Assembly (NCBI GenBank): GCA_023433985.1
Contig: JAEYTN010000231.1
Coordinates: 1-16,536, forward strand
Length of the DNA stretch: 16,536 nucleotides
Source of the DNA: Pseudomonadota bacterium
GTDB lineage: Bacteria > Pseudomonadota > Alphaproteobacteria > Rhizobiales > Devosiaceae
Reading direction: 5' to 3'
The position numbers and the translations under genes are program-made. Shown piece by piece: positions 7,130 through 14,095 of the stretch (its first letter is position 1; the number at the start of each line of letters is the position of its first letter). The notes beneath the pieces are model-generated. The model saw nothing but the letters and a program-made list of their open reading frames with translations, was not told where the DNA came from and made no database searches.

Positions 7130-7951
7130 CTAGCTTCCCAGTATGCGCCTTGCCCGGGTCAGGACCGGGGCGTCGACCATGCGGCCGTCGAGGCTGAAGG
7201 CGGCATCGCCCGTTTCGGCGGCGGCGAGGACGCGGGTGGCCCAGTCGCGCTCGGCTTCGGTAGGCGCAAAGCTGTCGTTGAGGATGGGAACGCCCGAGGG
7301 GTGGATGCAGGTGGCGCCATCGAAGCCATGGGCCTTGGCGTCCCGGGCGGCGGCCCCGAGCGCTTCGAGGTCGGAATAGTCGGCGATGGACTGCAGCAGG
7401 CCGAAGCTGAGCTTGCCTTCGGCCTTGGCAGCGTAGTGCACGGCGAGCTTGGGGTGGCGGAGCACCTCGGGGGTCGGGGTGCCGCCGGTGACGGCAACGA
7501 AATCCTCGGCGCCGAAGCTCAACCCGATGACCCGCTCTACGCGGGCGATGGCGCGGGCGTCGAGCAGGGCCGCGGGGTCCTCGACGATGGCGACGAACGG
7601 GAGCGCGGGGCGGCCGAGCGCGGCCTCTTCGGCGCGGAGCGTGCCGGCCAGCGATTCCAGGGCGCGGGGGTCGCCGGCCTTGGGGATGAACAGGCCGTGG
7701 GCGCCGGCGCGGGCAGCGGCAATGGCGTCGTAGAGCTGCCTCGGGCCGGAATTGATGCGGACGAAGGCAGCGGCGCCGTTGCGGGTAACGGCGGCCAGCG
7801 TGGCCCCCAGCCCCTCGCGGGCCGCGGTCTTTTCGGCCTCGGGGACGGCGTCCTCGAGGTCGAGGATGATGGCGTCGGCGCCGCGTTCATGCGCCTTGGC
7901 GATGAAGCGGTCGGAGTGGGCGGGGACGTAAAGGAGCGAGCGGAGTTTCAT
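7130..7951 (-). CDS. CitE/HpcH-HpaI family CoA-ester lyase
   Basis: A 273-residue TIM-barrel lyase of the citrate lyase beta subunit-like (CitE/HpcH/HpaI) family. Relatives carry out retro-Claisen cleavage of malyl-CoA, citramalyl-CoA or related 3-hydroxyacyl-CoAs. Visible features are LLYVPAHSDRF (6-16), DLEDAV (31-36), FVRIN with the conserved CoA/substrate arginine R65, AIVEDPAAL with metal ligand E124, GAEDF with D150, and CIHPSG near the C-terminus. Its ATG at 7951 overlaps the CoA-transferase stop (ATGA), so the two are coupled. The pairing suggests that the transferase makes the CoA ester that this enzyme cleaves. It is the last gene of the right-hand operon and ends 4 bp from the convergent GGDEF-EAL stop. 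Length is typical of CitE-like proteins that lack the citrate lyase partners, so true citrate lyase is unlikely. The substrate is unknown. Confidence 0.88.
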   Translation of the reverse strand: MKLRSLLYVPAHSDRFIAKAHERGADAIILDLEDAVPEAEKTAAREGLGATLAAVTRNGAAAFVRINSGPRQLYDAIAAARAGAHGLFIPKAGDPRALESLAGTLRAEEAALGRPALPFVAIVEDPAALLDARAIARVERVIGLSFGAEDFVAVTGGTPTPEVLRHPKLAVHYAAKAEGKLSFGLLQSIADYSDLEALGAAARDAKAHGFDGATCIHPSGVPILNDSFAPTEAERDWATRVLAAAETGDAAFSLDGRMVDAPVLTRARRILGS

Positions 7952-9129
7952 CCGCCCAGTGTAGCAGGATCGACGCCGGCTTCGCTCAACACTTCGGCGG
8001 TATGCTCGCCGAGCTCGGGGGCCGGACGGCGGAAGGTGCCGGGGCTGGCGCTGAGGCGCGGGACGACATTGTGCACGGGCAGCGAGCCGAACGTCGCGTC
8101 CTCCACGTCGACGATGATGCCACGGTCGCGGAAGTGCTGGTCGGCGGCGATGTCGGCGATCGAGTAGATCGGGCCGACGGTGGCGCCGGCCTCGCGCATG
8201 ATGCCGAGCGCCTCGTCGTGGGTGTGACGGGCGAACCATTCGCCGACGGCGGCATCGACAACGTCGCGGTGCTTCACCCGGTCCGAATTGGTCCGGAAGC
8301 GCGGATCGTCGTTCATCTCGGGCTTGCCGATCACCTCGAAGATACGGCGGGCGACCTGCGGGGTGGACCCCGAGAGCGCGACATACTTGCCGTCGGAACA
8401 GCGATAGACGTTGCGGGGAGAGGCGGTGTTGGAGGCGGAGCCGGAGCGCTCCTTCACCTTGCCGGTAACCTCGTAGATCGCCGCCTCCGGGCCGAGGACG
8501 GAGTACATGGGTTCTAGCAGGCTGAGGTCGATCACCTGCCCCTTCGCCTTGCCGCGGAAGCGGGCGAATAGCGCAGTGACGGTGGCGTTGGCGCCGTAGA
8601 CGCCGGCGATCATGTCGGCCAGCGCGAGCGGCGGCAGCACAGGCTCGCGGTCGGGAAAGCCGGTGCGATAGGCGAAGCCACTCATGCCCTCGACGATGGT
8701 GCCGAAGCCGGGGAACTGCGCGTAAGGCCCGGTCTGGCCGAAGCCAGAGATGCGGACGACGATGAGGTCGGGATTGGCCCCGAGCAGGGTATCGGGCGCG
8801 AGGCCCATTTCCTCGAGCGTGCCCGGGCGGAAGTTCTCGATGAAGACGTCGGCCGTTTTCAGCAACGCCCTGAGCGCGGCCATGTGGGGTGCCTGCCTGA
8901 GGTTGAGCACCACCGAGCGCTTGTTGCGGCCATAGGTCTTCCAGTAGAGCGAGTGCCCGTCGTCGCGCCACTCGCGCAGGGGGTCGCCCTGCGGCGGCTC
9001 GATCTTGATCACGTCGGCGCCGAAATCGGCGAGCTGGAGGCTGAGCATGTTGCCCGCCACCAGCCGGCTGAGATCGACCACGCGGATGCCGTCGAGCGGG
9101 CCGGCGGCAGTGGCGTCGAAGCGGATCAC
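7948..9129 (-). CDS. CaiB/BaiF family (class III) CoA-transferase
   Basis: A 393-residue class III CoA-transferase, which moves CoA from an acyl-CoA donor to a carboxylic acid through an aspartyl-CoA intermediate. Family landmarks are PLDGIRVVDLSRLVAG, ADFGADVIKIEPPQGDPLR, NKRSVVLNL, DVFIENFRPG, ISGFGQTGPY and LALADMIAG. D172 in the last is the expected catalytic aspartate. Length matches the family. The start is GTG at 9129, supported by GAGGTGG 7 bp upstream (9137-9143). It overlaps the preceding hydrolase stop by 4 bp, and its own stop overlaps the lyase start by 4 bp. The context points to activation of an organic acid released by the upstream hydrolases, followed by lyase cleavage. Members include formyl-, succinyl-, mesaconyl- and itaconyl-type transferases, and the specific acid cannot be read from sequence. 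Confidence 0.93.
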   Translation of the reverse strand: MIRFDATAAGPLDGIRVVDLSRLVAGNMLSLQLADFGADVIKIEPPQGDPLREWRDDGHSLYWKTYGRNKRSVVLNLRQAPHMAALRALLKTADVFIENFRPGTLEEMGLAPDTLLGANPDLIVVRISGFGQTGPYAQFPGFGTIVEGMSGFAYRTGFPDREPVLPPLALADMIAGVYGANATVTALFARFRGKAKGQVIDLSLLEPMYSVLGPEAAIYEVTGKVKERSGSASNTASPRNVYRCSDGKYVALSGSTPQVARRIFEVIGKPEMNDDPRFRTNSDRVKHRDVVDAAVGEWFARHTHDEALGIMREAGATVGPIYSIADIAADQHFRDRGIIVDVEDATFGSLPVHNVVPRLSASPGTFRRPAPELGEHTAEVLSEAGVDPATLGG

Positions 9130-11225
9130 AGCTCGGCCACCTCGAGCCGCTGCACCGTCATCCGCCCGGCCGACGCCATGCGCAGGCCGGCCTGGCCATA
9201 GCGGTAGGCACCATCGGTGGTGGTGAGCAGCTGCTGCCCGTTGATCGCGAGGCCGAGAGTGTCGCCCCGAGCGGTGAGCGAGACGATGAGGGGCTTGCCC
9301 GCCTCGGCATCATAGGGCGTGCGAGCCAGCACAGTGGCGCCGTGATCCTGCCGCACGATCACCGCCTCGCCGTTCTCGATACCGGCTGCATAGAAGCGCG
9401 CCGTCCCCTGCACGCGTGCGGCGACGAGGTGCGACTTGCCGGCGAGCGGGGTGAGGTCGGCCGTCACCGTCACGTCGCGGAGATAGGCGTTGCCGGTCCA
9501 GGCGTCGGCATCCTCGGCGGTGTGGGCGTGGATGGCGCCGTCCTGCAGGCTCCAGTGGCCGCGGTTCCAGGTGAAGCGGGTGATGCCGCCCCATTCGGGC
9601 TTTTCGACCCTCGGGTCGATGGCCACCCTGCCCTTCCCCGACACGGAAAACTCGGAGAGGAACAGGCGGCCGAGGAACTTCAGGCGGCCGAAATACTCGA
9701 CCAGCACGCCGATCTCGTCGATGGCCTCGTCGCCCTCGGGGATCTGGAACTCATAGTCCTGCCACCCCTCGGCACTCGGCACGTGCCAGGCGCCGGTCTC
9801 GACGATTTCGCCCGTGATCGCGCGGCGAACATAGGGCGCTACGCGCAGGTTGCCGTCGCCGTTCCACGGGTCGAGCCAGAGCTTGAAGCGCACAGTCTGC
9901 CCGGCATCGGCGAGCGGGGTGAACATCGGGCGGTAGCGCTCGTCGTCGAAATCGGCGCGGCGGTAGAAGGGCTTCCAGAACACGCGGCCGCCCTGCCCGC
10001 GTTCGAGCCGGTCGAGCAGCACCTCAAGGGAGCCACGCGAGTCCGGACCCTGCTTGGTCTTCGCTGCCTTCACCTCGATCTGGTTGAAGGGCTCGGTGCG
10101 GAAGCCGTGGGTGGAACCCGGCGCATCGAAATCGAAGCGGACGCCGCGGCGCTCGAAATCCTCGACCCAGAGGGCCGGGGGCTCCTTGCCGTCGAGACGC
10201 AGGGCCAGCACGGTAAGCTCGCGGGCGAAGCTCGGCACATCGACGACGTTCAGCGTGCCGATGACGCCGGAGGCGACGACGAAATCGTTGATCGGCTTGC
10301 GGTACTTGTCCCAGCCCGGCTGCACGCCCTGGAAGGTGCCGACGATGGCGCCGGCATTGCCGGCGTTGCAGTCGGTATCCCAGCCGGCCATGGTGGCGAT
10401 CTCGGCCGTGCGCGGCAGGTCGCCTACGCCGTAGAGGATGGCCATGATGGTGACGCCCGCGTTCGGGATGATGTGGCAGACGCCGGGGTAACGGTCATAG
10501 CCCCAGTCGGCTGTCAGCATGTCGCGGCAGGCGTGCCAATCCCCGGGCTTCTGCTTGTGGAAGTCGATCACCGCGCGGGCGACGCGGGCATAGGTGGAAC
10601 CGGAGTCAATCTGGGCGAGGCCTGTCTCGACGATCTCGTCGATGGACTTCGCGACGAAGGCCTGGGCGATGGCGGCGGCGCAGAAGCGGGCGCCGTTGAG
10701 GCCGTCGCCGTCATGCGCCACCGAGGCGGCCGTGGCCGACATGTCGGCCGCGCGCTTGGGGTTGCCGGGGTTCACCCAGCCCCAGCTGTCGATGAAGATC
10801 TGGCCGCCGATCTGCTCGGCGACGGTCGTGCCGTTCTGGGCGATGGAGCCGGATTGCGGCGCCGGAATGCCGGATTTCAGGTTCTTGTAGGCGGTGTGCT
10901 CGGTGGAGTTGCCGAAGCCGCCCCACCAGTACATGCCGTGTTCCTCGGCAGCGTAGTTGAGCCAGGTGCGGCCGACATCGGCGGCGGCGGCGCCAAGGCC
11001 GTAGTCGCGCAGCGCGCGGATGAAATAGACCGGTCCGTTGGTGTCGTCATCGGCGGCGAAGTTCTTGAAATCGCGCAGGTATTGCGTGACCTCGCCATAG
11101 GTGTCGCGGATGCGCTCGTAGCTCCAGATGGTGGGCTCCACCGGCGCGCCGAGGCGGACGCCGATGGCCTTGCCGAGGAAGCCGGCATAGATGCGGTCGA
11201 AGATTTCGGTCGTGGAAAGAGACAT
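9126..11225 (-). CDS. Large ADP-ribosylglycohydrolase-fold protein with two C-terminal beta-sandwich domains
   Basis: A 699-residue protein. Residues about 1-345 are an ARH/DraG-fold domain: DDDTNG (59-64) and GWDTDCN (281-287) correspond to the TDDT and GxDTDx metal-ligand motifs of ADP-ribosylglycohydrolases, which use a two-metal centre to split N- or O-glycosidic bonds. The usual GDALG loop reads GKAIG (18-22). Residues about 370-530 resemble a carbohydrate-binding jelly roll. Residues about 545-699 resemble a LamG/DUF1080-like sandwich (TRFTWNRGHWSLQDGAIHAH onwards). No signal peptide or membrane segment is seen, so these sugar-recognition-like domains probably sit in the cytoplasm. It lies 14 bp after the second ARH gene and overlaps the CoA-transferase by 4 bp. 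ATG 11225 has only a weak Shine-Dalgarno sequence. In a sugar-uptake operon it more likely acts as a glycosidase than on ADP-ribosylated protein; that is inference. Confidence 0.85.
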   Translation of the reverse strand: MSLSTTEIFDRIYAGFLGKAIGVRLGAPVEPTIWSYERIRDTYGEVTQYLRDFKNFAADDDTNGPVYFIRALRDYGLGAAAADVGRTWLNYAAEEHGMYWWGGFGNSTEHTAYKNLKSGIPAPQSGSIAQNGTTVAEQIGGQIFIDSWGWVNPGNPKRAADMSATAASVAHDGDGLNGARFCAAAIAQAFVAKSIDEIVETGLAQIDSGSTYARVARAVIDFHKQKPGDWHACRDMLTADWGYDRYPGVCHIIPNAGVTIMAILYGVGDLPRTAEIATMAGWDTDCNAGNAGAIVGTFQGVQPGWDKYRKPINDFVVASGVIGTLNVVDVPSFARELTVLALRLDGKEPPALWVEDFERRGVRFDFDAPGSTHGFRTEPFNQIEVKAAKTKQGPDSRGSLEVLLDRLERGQGGRVFWKPFYRRADFDDERYRPMFTPLADAGQTVRFKLWLDPWNGDGNLRVAPYVRRAITGEIVETGAWHVPSAEGWQDYEFQIPEGDEAIDEIGVLVEYFGRLKFLGRLFLSEFSVSGKGRVAIDPRVEKPEWGGITRFTWNRGHWSLQDGAIHAHTAEDADAWTGNAYLRDVTVTADLTPLAGKSHLVAARVQGTARFYAAGIENGEAVIVRQDHGATVLARTPYDAEAGKPLIVSLTARGDTLGLAINGQQLLTTTDGAYRYGQAGLRMASAGRMTVQRLEVAEL

Positions 11226-11239
11226 GACGGTCCGGTGGG

Positions 11240-12445
11240 TCAGAGATTGACGACGCTGGCGGTCGGGGCGGGGGCGAGCAGCGCCTCGCGGGCGCGCTCG
11301 GCGGCGAGGCGGGCCTCGCGGTCGGCGAGGAGAATGCTGGCTGCGGTGCCGGCGAAGCGGTCGGCCGCCGCGGTGAGATCGAAGCGGTTAGCGCTGTCGA
11401 GCGTGGCGCGGTCGCCCGCGTCGATGACGCTCTCGCCGTGGAGCGCGCCGAGGATGGCGCCGGCCATGACGCCGATGGAATCCGTGTCGCGGCCGGAATT
11501 GATGCCGTCCTCGATGGAGCGGCGGAAGTCGCCATCGTTGAGGAGGATGAAGCCGAGTGCCAGCGGCAGCTCCTCGATCGCGCCAAGGCGCGAGGGCTGG
11601 TAGGCCGCGGTCGCGACGCCGGCCTTCCCGGCCGAGTGAGTGACGTCGTCGCCCATGGGCGAGTAGGCGGCGATGATGCGGTGGAACTCGGCCACCACGT
11701 CGTCGTAGGCCGCGCCCTGCCCTTTCAGGCGCCTCGCAGCTTCGGCAATCTCGGCGATGGCGGCGCGGGTGCCGTCCTTGGCGAGCGCGGTGGCGGTTTC
11801 CACGATGGCCTCGACACTCGTGCCCGGCACGAAGGCGGCGGCGATGGCGGCAGCGAGCACGCCGGCGGCCTCGAGGCCGTAGCTCTGCTGGTGGCCGGAG
11901 GCGAAGGCGATGGCCTCGTCATAGGCGGCGCGCGCATCGGCGGCGTTCACCACGCCGACGGGAGCGATGTACATGGCCGCACCGCAGTTCACCATGTTGC
12001 CGATGCCGCCCTGGCGCGGGTCGCAGCCGGAGAGCTGGTGGCGCTGGTAGATCCATTTTTCGGGGTAGAACAGGCGGTCGATGAGGTTCGCCTCGCGCTG
12101 CATCTCGGGGATCCAGCGCGGCGTCCAGGCGATCTGCCGTACCATGCCGTCGGCCATGTCCCAGGCGTCGAGGTGGCGGCTGGTTTCGGCGTACACGTCC
12201 ATCAGCGCCAGCGTCATCAGCGTGTCGTCGGTGACGATGCCGTTGCCGCGCACCCGGTGGTTCCGTGCCTCGGGCGGCAGGTCCATCTTGTGCCAGCGCG
12301 CCTCGAGCGAGGTGACGCGGCCATAGCGCGCCTTGATCTCGGCGGCGGAGAGCTTTTCGACCGGCGCGCCCAGCGCATCGCCCAGCGCAATGCCGTGGAG
12401 CATGGCGCGAACGCGGCCGGTAAAGGGGTTCATGGTTGTGGTCAC
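11240..12445 (-). CDS. ADP-ribosylglycohydrolase (ARH/DraG) family hydrolase
   Basis: A 401-residue protein of the ADP-ribosylglycohydrolase family with the canonical all-helical fold motifs. GDALGAP (22-28), TDDT (72-75) and GRDTDSIG (318-325) supply the expected divalent-metal ligands. Family enzymes remove ADP-ribose from proteins or small molecules, but many members in sugar operons have unknown glycoside substrates. GTG 12445 is chosen because AAGGA (12453-12457) lies 7 bp upstream. The ATG at 12433, four codons in, is 19 bp from that site. It is separated from the solute-binding protein gene by a REP-like palindrome and is followed after 14 bp by the large ARH protein. The two ARH proteins differ strongly beyond the metal motifs, so this is not a recent tandem duplication. 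No signal peptide is present, so it is likely cytoplasmic. Confidence 0.88.
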   Translation of the reverse strand: MTTTMNPFTGRVRAMLHGIALGDALGAPVEKLSAAEIKARYGRVTSLEARWHKMDLPPEARNHRVRGNGIVTDDTLMTLALMDVYAETSRHLDAWDMADGMVRQIAWTPRWIPEMQREANLIDRLFYPEKWIYQRHQLSGCDPRQGGIGNMVNCGAAMYIAPVGVVNAADARAAYDEAIAFASGHQQSYGLEAAGVLAAAIAAAFVPGTSVEAIVETATALAKDGTRAAIAEIAEAARRLKGQGAAYDDVVAEFHRIIAAYSPMGDDVTHSAGKAGVATAAYQPSRLGAIEELPLALGFILLNDGDFRRSIEDGINSGRDTDSIGVMAGAILGALHGESVIDAGDRATLDSANRFDLTAAADRFAGTAASILLADREARLAAERAREALLAPAPTASVVNL

Positions 12446-12452
12446 TCGATAG

Positions 12453-12457
12453 TCCTT
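12453..12457 (-). promoter_or_regulatory. Shine-Dalgarno AAGGA deciding a GTG start
   Basis: On the minus strand AAGGA is followed after 7 bases by GTG (12445), ideal spacing. The next in-frame ATG (12433) would be 19 bases away. It favours the GTG start for the short ARH-family gene. Confidence 0.6.
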
Positions 12458-12470
12458 GCGCCTGCGGCCA

Positions 12471-12533
12471 ACCCCTAATCCGCCCTTCGGGCACCTTCTC
12501 CCGGGAGAAGGTGGCGGCAGCCGGATGAGGGGT
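12471..12533. repeat. REP-like palindromic element (hairpin with nested stems)
   Basis: ACCCCTAATCCG (12471-12482) pairs with CGGATGAGGGGT (12522-12533) with one mismatch. Inside sit a small CCC-TTC-GGG stem (12483-12491) and a perfect 22-bp palindrome made of CACCTTCTCCC and its reverse complement (12492-12513). The sequence pattern matches a dispersed intergenic palindrome common in Hyphomicrobiales genomes (recognised from memory). It lies 25 bp after the solute-binding protein stop and just before the Shine-Dalgarno sequence of the next gene. A stem here could stabilise the upstream transporter mRNA or lower read-through, which is often seen after ABC binding-protein genes. No T-tract follows. 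Confidence 0.8.
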
Positions 12534-12558
12534 CCTTCCATCCGGCCGCCGTTCGTCC

Positions 12559-13980
12559 TTAGCCGCCCAGCTGGGTGCGGGCGTATTCGTTCAGGCGGTC
12601 GCCGCCCGCGGCCTTCCACTCGGCAACGTACTGGTCCCACTGGTCCATCGAGGCTTCGCCGGAGATGAACTTGTAGACCCAGGCGCGGTAGACGTTCTCG
12701 GTCGCATCGAGATCGGCGGCATATTCGGCCGGCCAGACGAAAGCGTTGTCGGCCTTGAAGTACTGCTGGATGTTGGCGAGCGACTGCTGCGCCGCTTCCG
12801 ACTTCCACTCCACCGGCGGGGTGAAGTTGGCCGCCGCGAAGAAGCGGGCATACCAGGTGCTCATCTTGTCGGTGACGGTGTAGGTGTCACCCTGCTTGGT
12901 GTACTCCTCGCCCTCGAAGCCCATGCGATCGAGCATCTGGCCTTCGGTAGACGCCACGAAATCGAGGAGCTTGGCCACCTCTTCCTTGTGCTCGGAGACG
13001 CTGGAAATCGCGAAGCCGCGGCTTTCCTTGCTCACGTCCACGGCTTGCAGGCCCTGGCCGCCCGGGCCCGACGGAATCGGCAGCAGCGCCAGCTCGACAT
13101 TGGCATCGGGATGCGCCTGGCGCATCTTGCCGCCATAGATGTCGATGACTTCGGCCGAGGAGCCGAAGATCACGCCGGCCTTGCCGGTGTAGAACTTGTC
13201 TTCCTTCACGTCGAACTTCGAGGTGACGTATTCCTTGTCGTAGAGTCCCTCGGCCGCGAGCTTGGCATACCAGGCGAGCTTCGCCTTTTCCTGCTCGGTG
13301 ATGCGGGCGCTCACCCACTGGCCCTCGGTGTCCTGCATCCAGGTACCGGTGATGCCGAAGGCCTGGTTGAAGATCGAGTCGAGCTCGTTGGTATTGTCCG
13401 CCGTGGTGACGCCAAAGGTGTTGCCCGGGGTGCCGTCGCCATCGAGATCGGCATCGTGGATGGCCTTGAAGAACGCCTCGTATTCCTCGACCGTCTGCGG
13501 CGGGGCGATGCCGAGCTGATCGAGCCAATCCTTGCGGATCACCGGCTGCGGCGCGCGCGGCGGGTAGATATAGAGCAGGTAGGGGTAGTTCTTCAGCCGC
13601 TCGACATTGTGCGGCCAGAGCGCGGCCTTGAGGTTGGGCGACTTCTCGATCCAGGGGTTCAGGTCCTCGAGGATGCCCTGGTCGGCCATCTTGGCGTCGC
13701 CGCCCTGGAAGTAGATCAGGTCGGGGATATCGCCCGAGAGCAGCATGGTGCCCAGCGCATCGGCATAGCCCGAGGACGGCAGGTCGACGATCTGGATGTC
13801 GATGTCGGTACCCTGCGCCTTCAGCGCCTGCTCGATGCGCTCGATATGGGCGACGTCGGGCGGATTGGTGGTCAGCAGGTCCTTGGACACGAGGCGAATG
13901 ACGGTCTGGGCGCTCGCAGGCGCAGCCAGCGCCAGGCCGAGGGCCAAGGCAGTGGTGGTCAGAAGCAGTTGCTTAAGCAT
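12559..13980 (-). CDS. Extracellular solute-binding protein of a sugar ABC transporter (family 1, LplA-like)
   Basis: A 473-residue periplasmic binding protein that captures the transported sugar or oligosaccharide. The signal peptide (1-24) has a hydrophobic core LLLTTTALALGLALAA and a probable signal peptidase I site after ASA-24, before Q25. No lipobox cysteine is seen. The mature protein shows family-1 features: GDIPDLIYFQGGD, RAPQPVIRKDWLDQLGIAPP (142-161), and a calcium-loop-like DLDGDG (178-183) typical of LplA-like proteins. AGVIFGSS and the C-terminal AYVRAW-like helix region (here VYRAWVYKFISGE) also fit. A strong GGAGGAG (13988-13994) lies 7 bp before ATG 13980, fitting high expression. 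It is downstream of the two permease genes and upstream of the hydrolases. The Lpl-type assignment suggests oligosaccharide or complex glycoside uptake; the ligand is unknown. Confidence 0.93.
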   Translation of the reverse strand: MLKQLLLTTTALALGLALAAPASAQTVIRLVSKDLLTTNPPDVAHIERIEQALKAQGTDIDIQIVDLPSSGYADALGTMLLSGDIPDLIYFQGGDAKMADQGILEDLNPWIEKSPNLKAALWPHNVERLKNYPYLLYIYPPRAPQPVIRKDWLDQLGIAPPQTVEEYEAFFKAIHDADLDGDGTPGNTFGVTTADNTNELDSIFNQAFGITGTWMQDTEGQWVSARITEQEKAKLAWYAKLAAEGLYDKEYVTSKFDVKEDKFYTGKAGVIFGSSAEVIDIYGGKMRQAHPDANVELALLPIPSGPGGQGLQAVDVSKESRGFAISSVSEHKEEVAKLLDFVASTEGQMLDRMGFEGEEYTKQGDTYTVTDKMSTWYARFFAAANFTPPVEWKSEAAQQSLANIQQYFKADNAFVWPAEYAADLDATENVYRAWVYKFISGEASMDQWDQYVAEWKAAGGDRLNEYARTQLGG

Positions 13981-13987
13981 GGGTAGT

Positions 13988-13994
13988 CTCCTCC
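13988..13994 (-). promoter_or_regulatory. Strong ribosome binding site of the solute-binding protein
   Basis: GGAGGAG on the minus strand, 7 bases from ATG 13980. It is the best Shine-Dalgarno match in the operon and fits the need for excess binding protein over permeases. Confidence 0.7.
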
Positions 13995-14032
13995 GTTATG
14001 GTTGGTTGCTTGTCATGAACTGGAGCGGAGAG

Positions 14033-14068
14033 GCCGGGGTCCTCCACCGCGCAGCGGGGCATCCCGGC
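14033..14068 (-). other. Nested hairpin in the permease/binding-protein gap
   Basis: The 115-bp gap between the second permease stop and the binding-protein start contains GCCGGG (14033-14038) pairing with CCCGGC (14063-14068). An inner stem CCGC/GCGG (14047-14050 with 14054-14057) lies around a GCA loop. It has no T-tract, so it is not a convincing terminator. An mRNA-processing or stability role is possible. No promoter was recognised in the gap by eye, although its length would allow one. Confidence 0.3.
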
Positions 14069-14095
14069 GACCTCGGCGCGCGCTTAGGATCGCTC

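Noticed and set aside
7952..8971. In-frame upstream extension of the lyase to 613 codons
   Set aside because: The extension is antisense-like junk overlapping the CoA-transferase in another frame; the true start is ATG 7951, beginning MKLRSLLYVP and coupled to the transferase stop.
9342..11603. 753-codon plus-strand open frame opposite the two ARH genes
   Set aside because: It spans the junction of two well-supported minus-strand genes and reads as low-complexity Gly/Ala/Val/Asp sequence; a codon-bias shadow.
9126..12445. ARH pair as a toxin-immunity or phage-defence module
   Set aside because: No ADP-ribosyltransferase, toxin or mobile gene is adjacent; the setting is a LacI-controlled uptake and catabolism operon.
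12446..12808. Upstream extension of the short ARH gene
   Set aside because: It runs through the REP-like palindrome and into the binding-protein gene; GTG 12445 with AAGGA at ideal spacing is the supported start.
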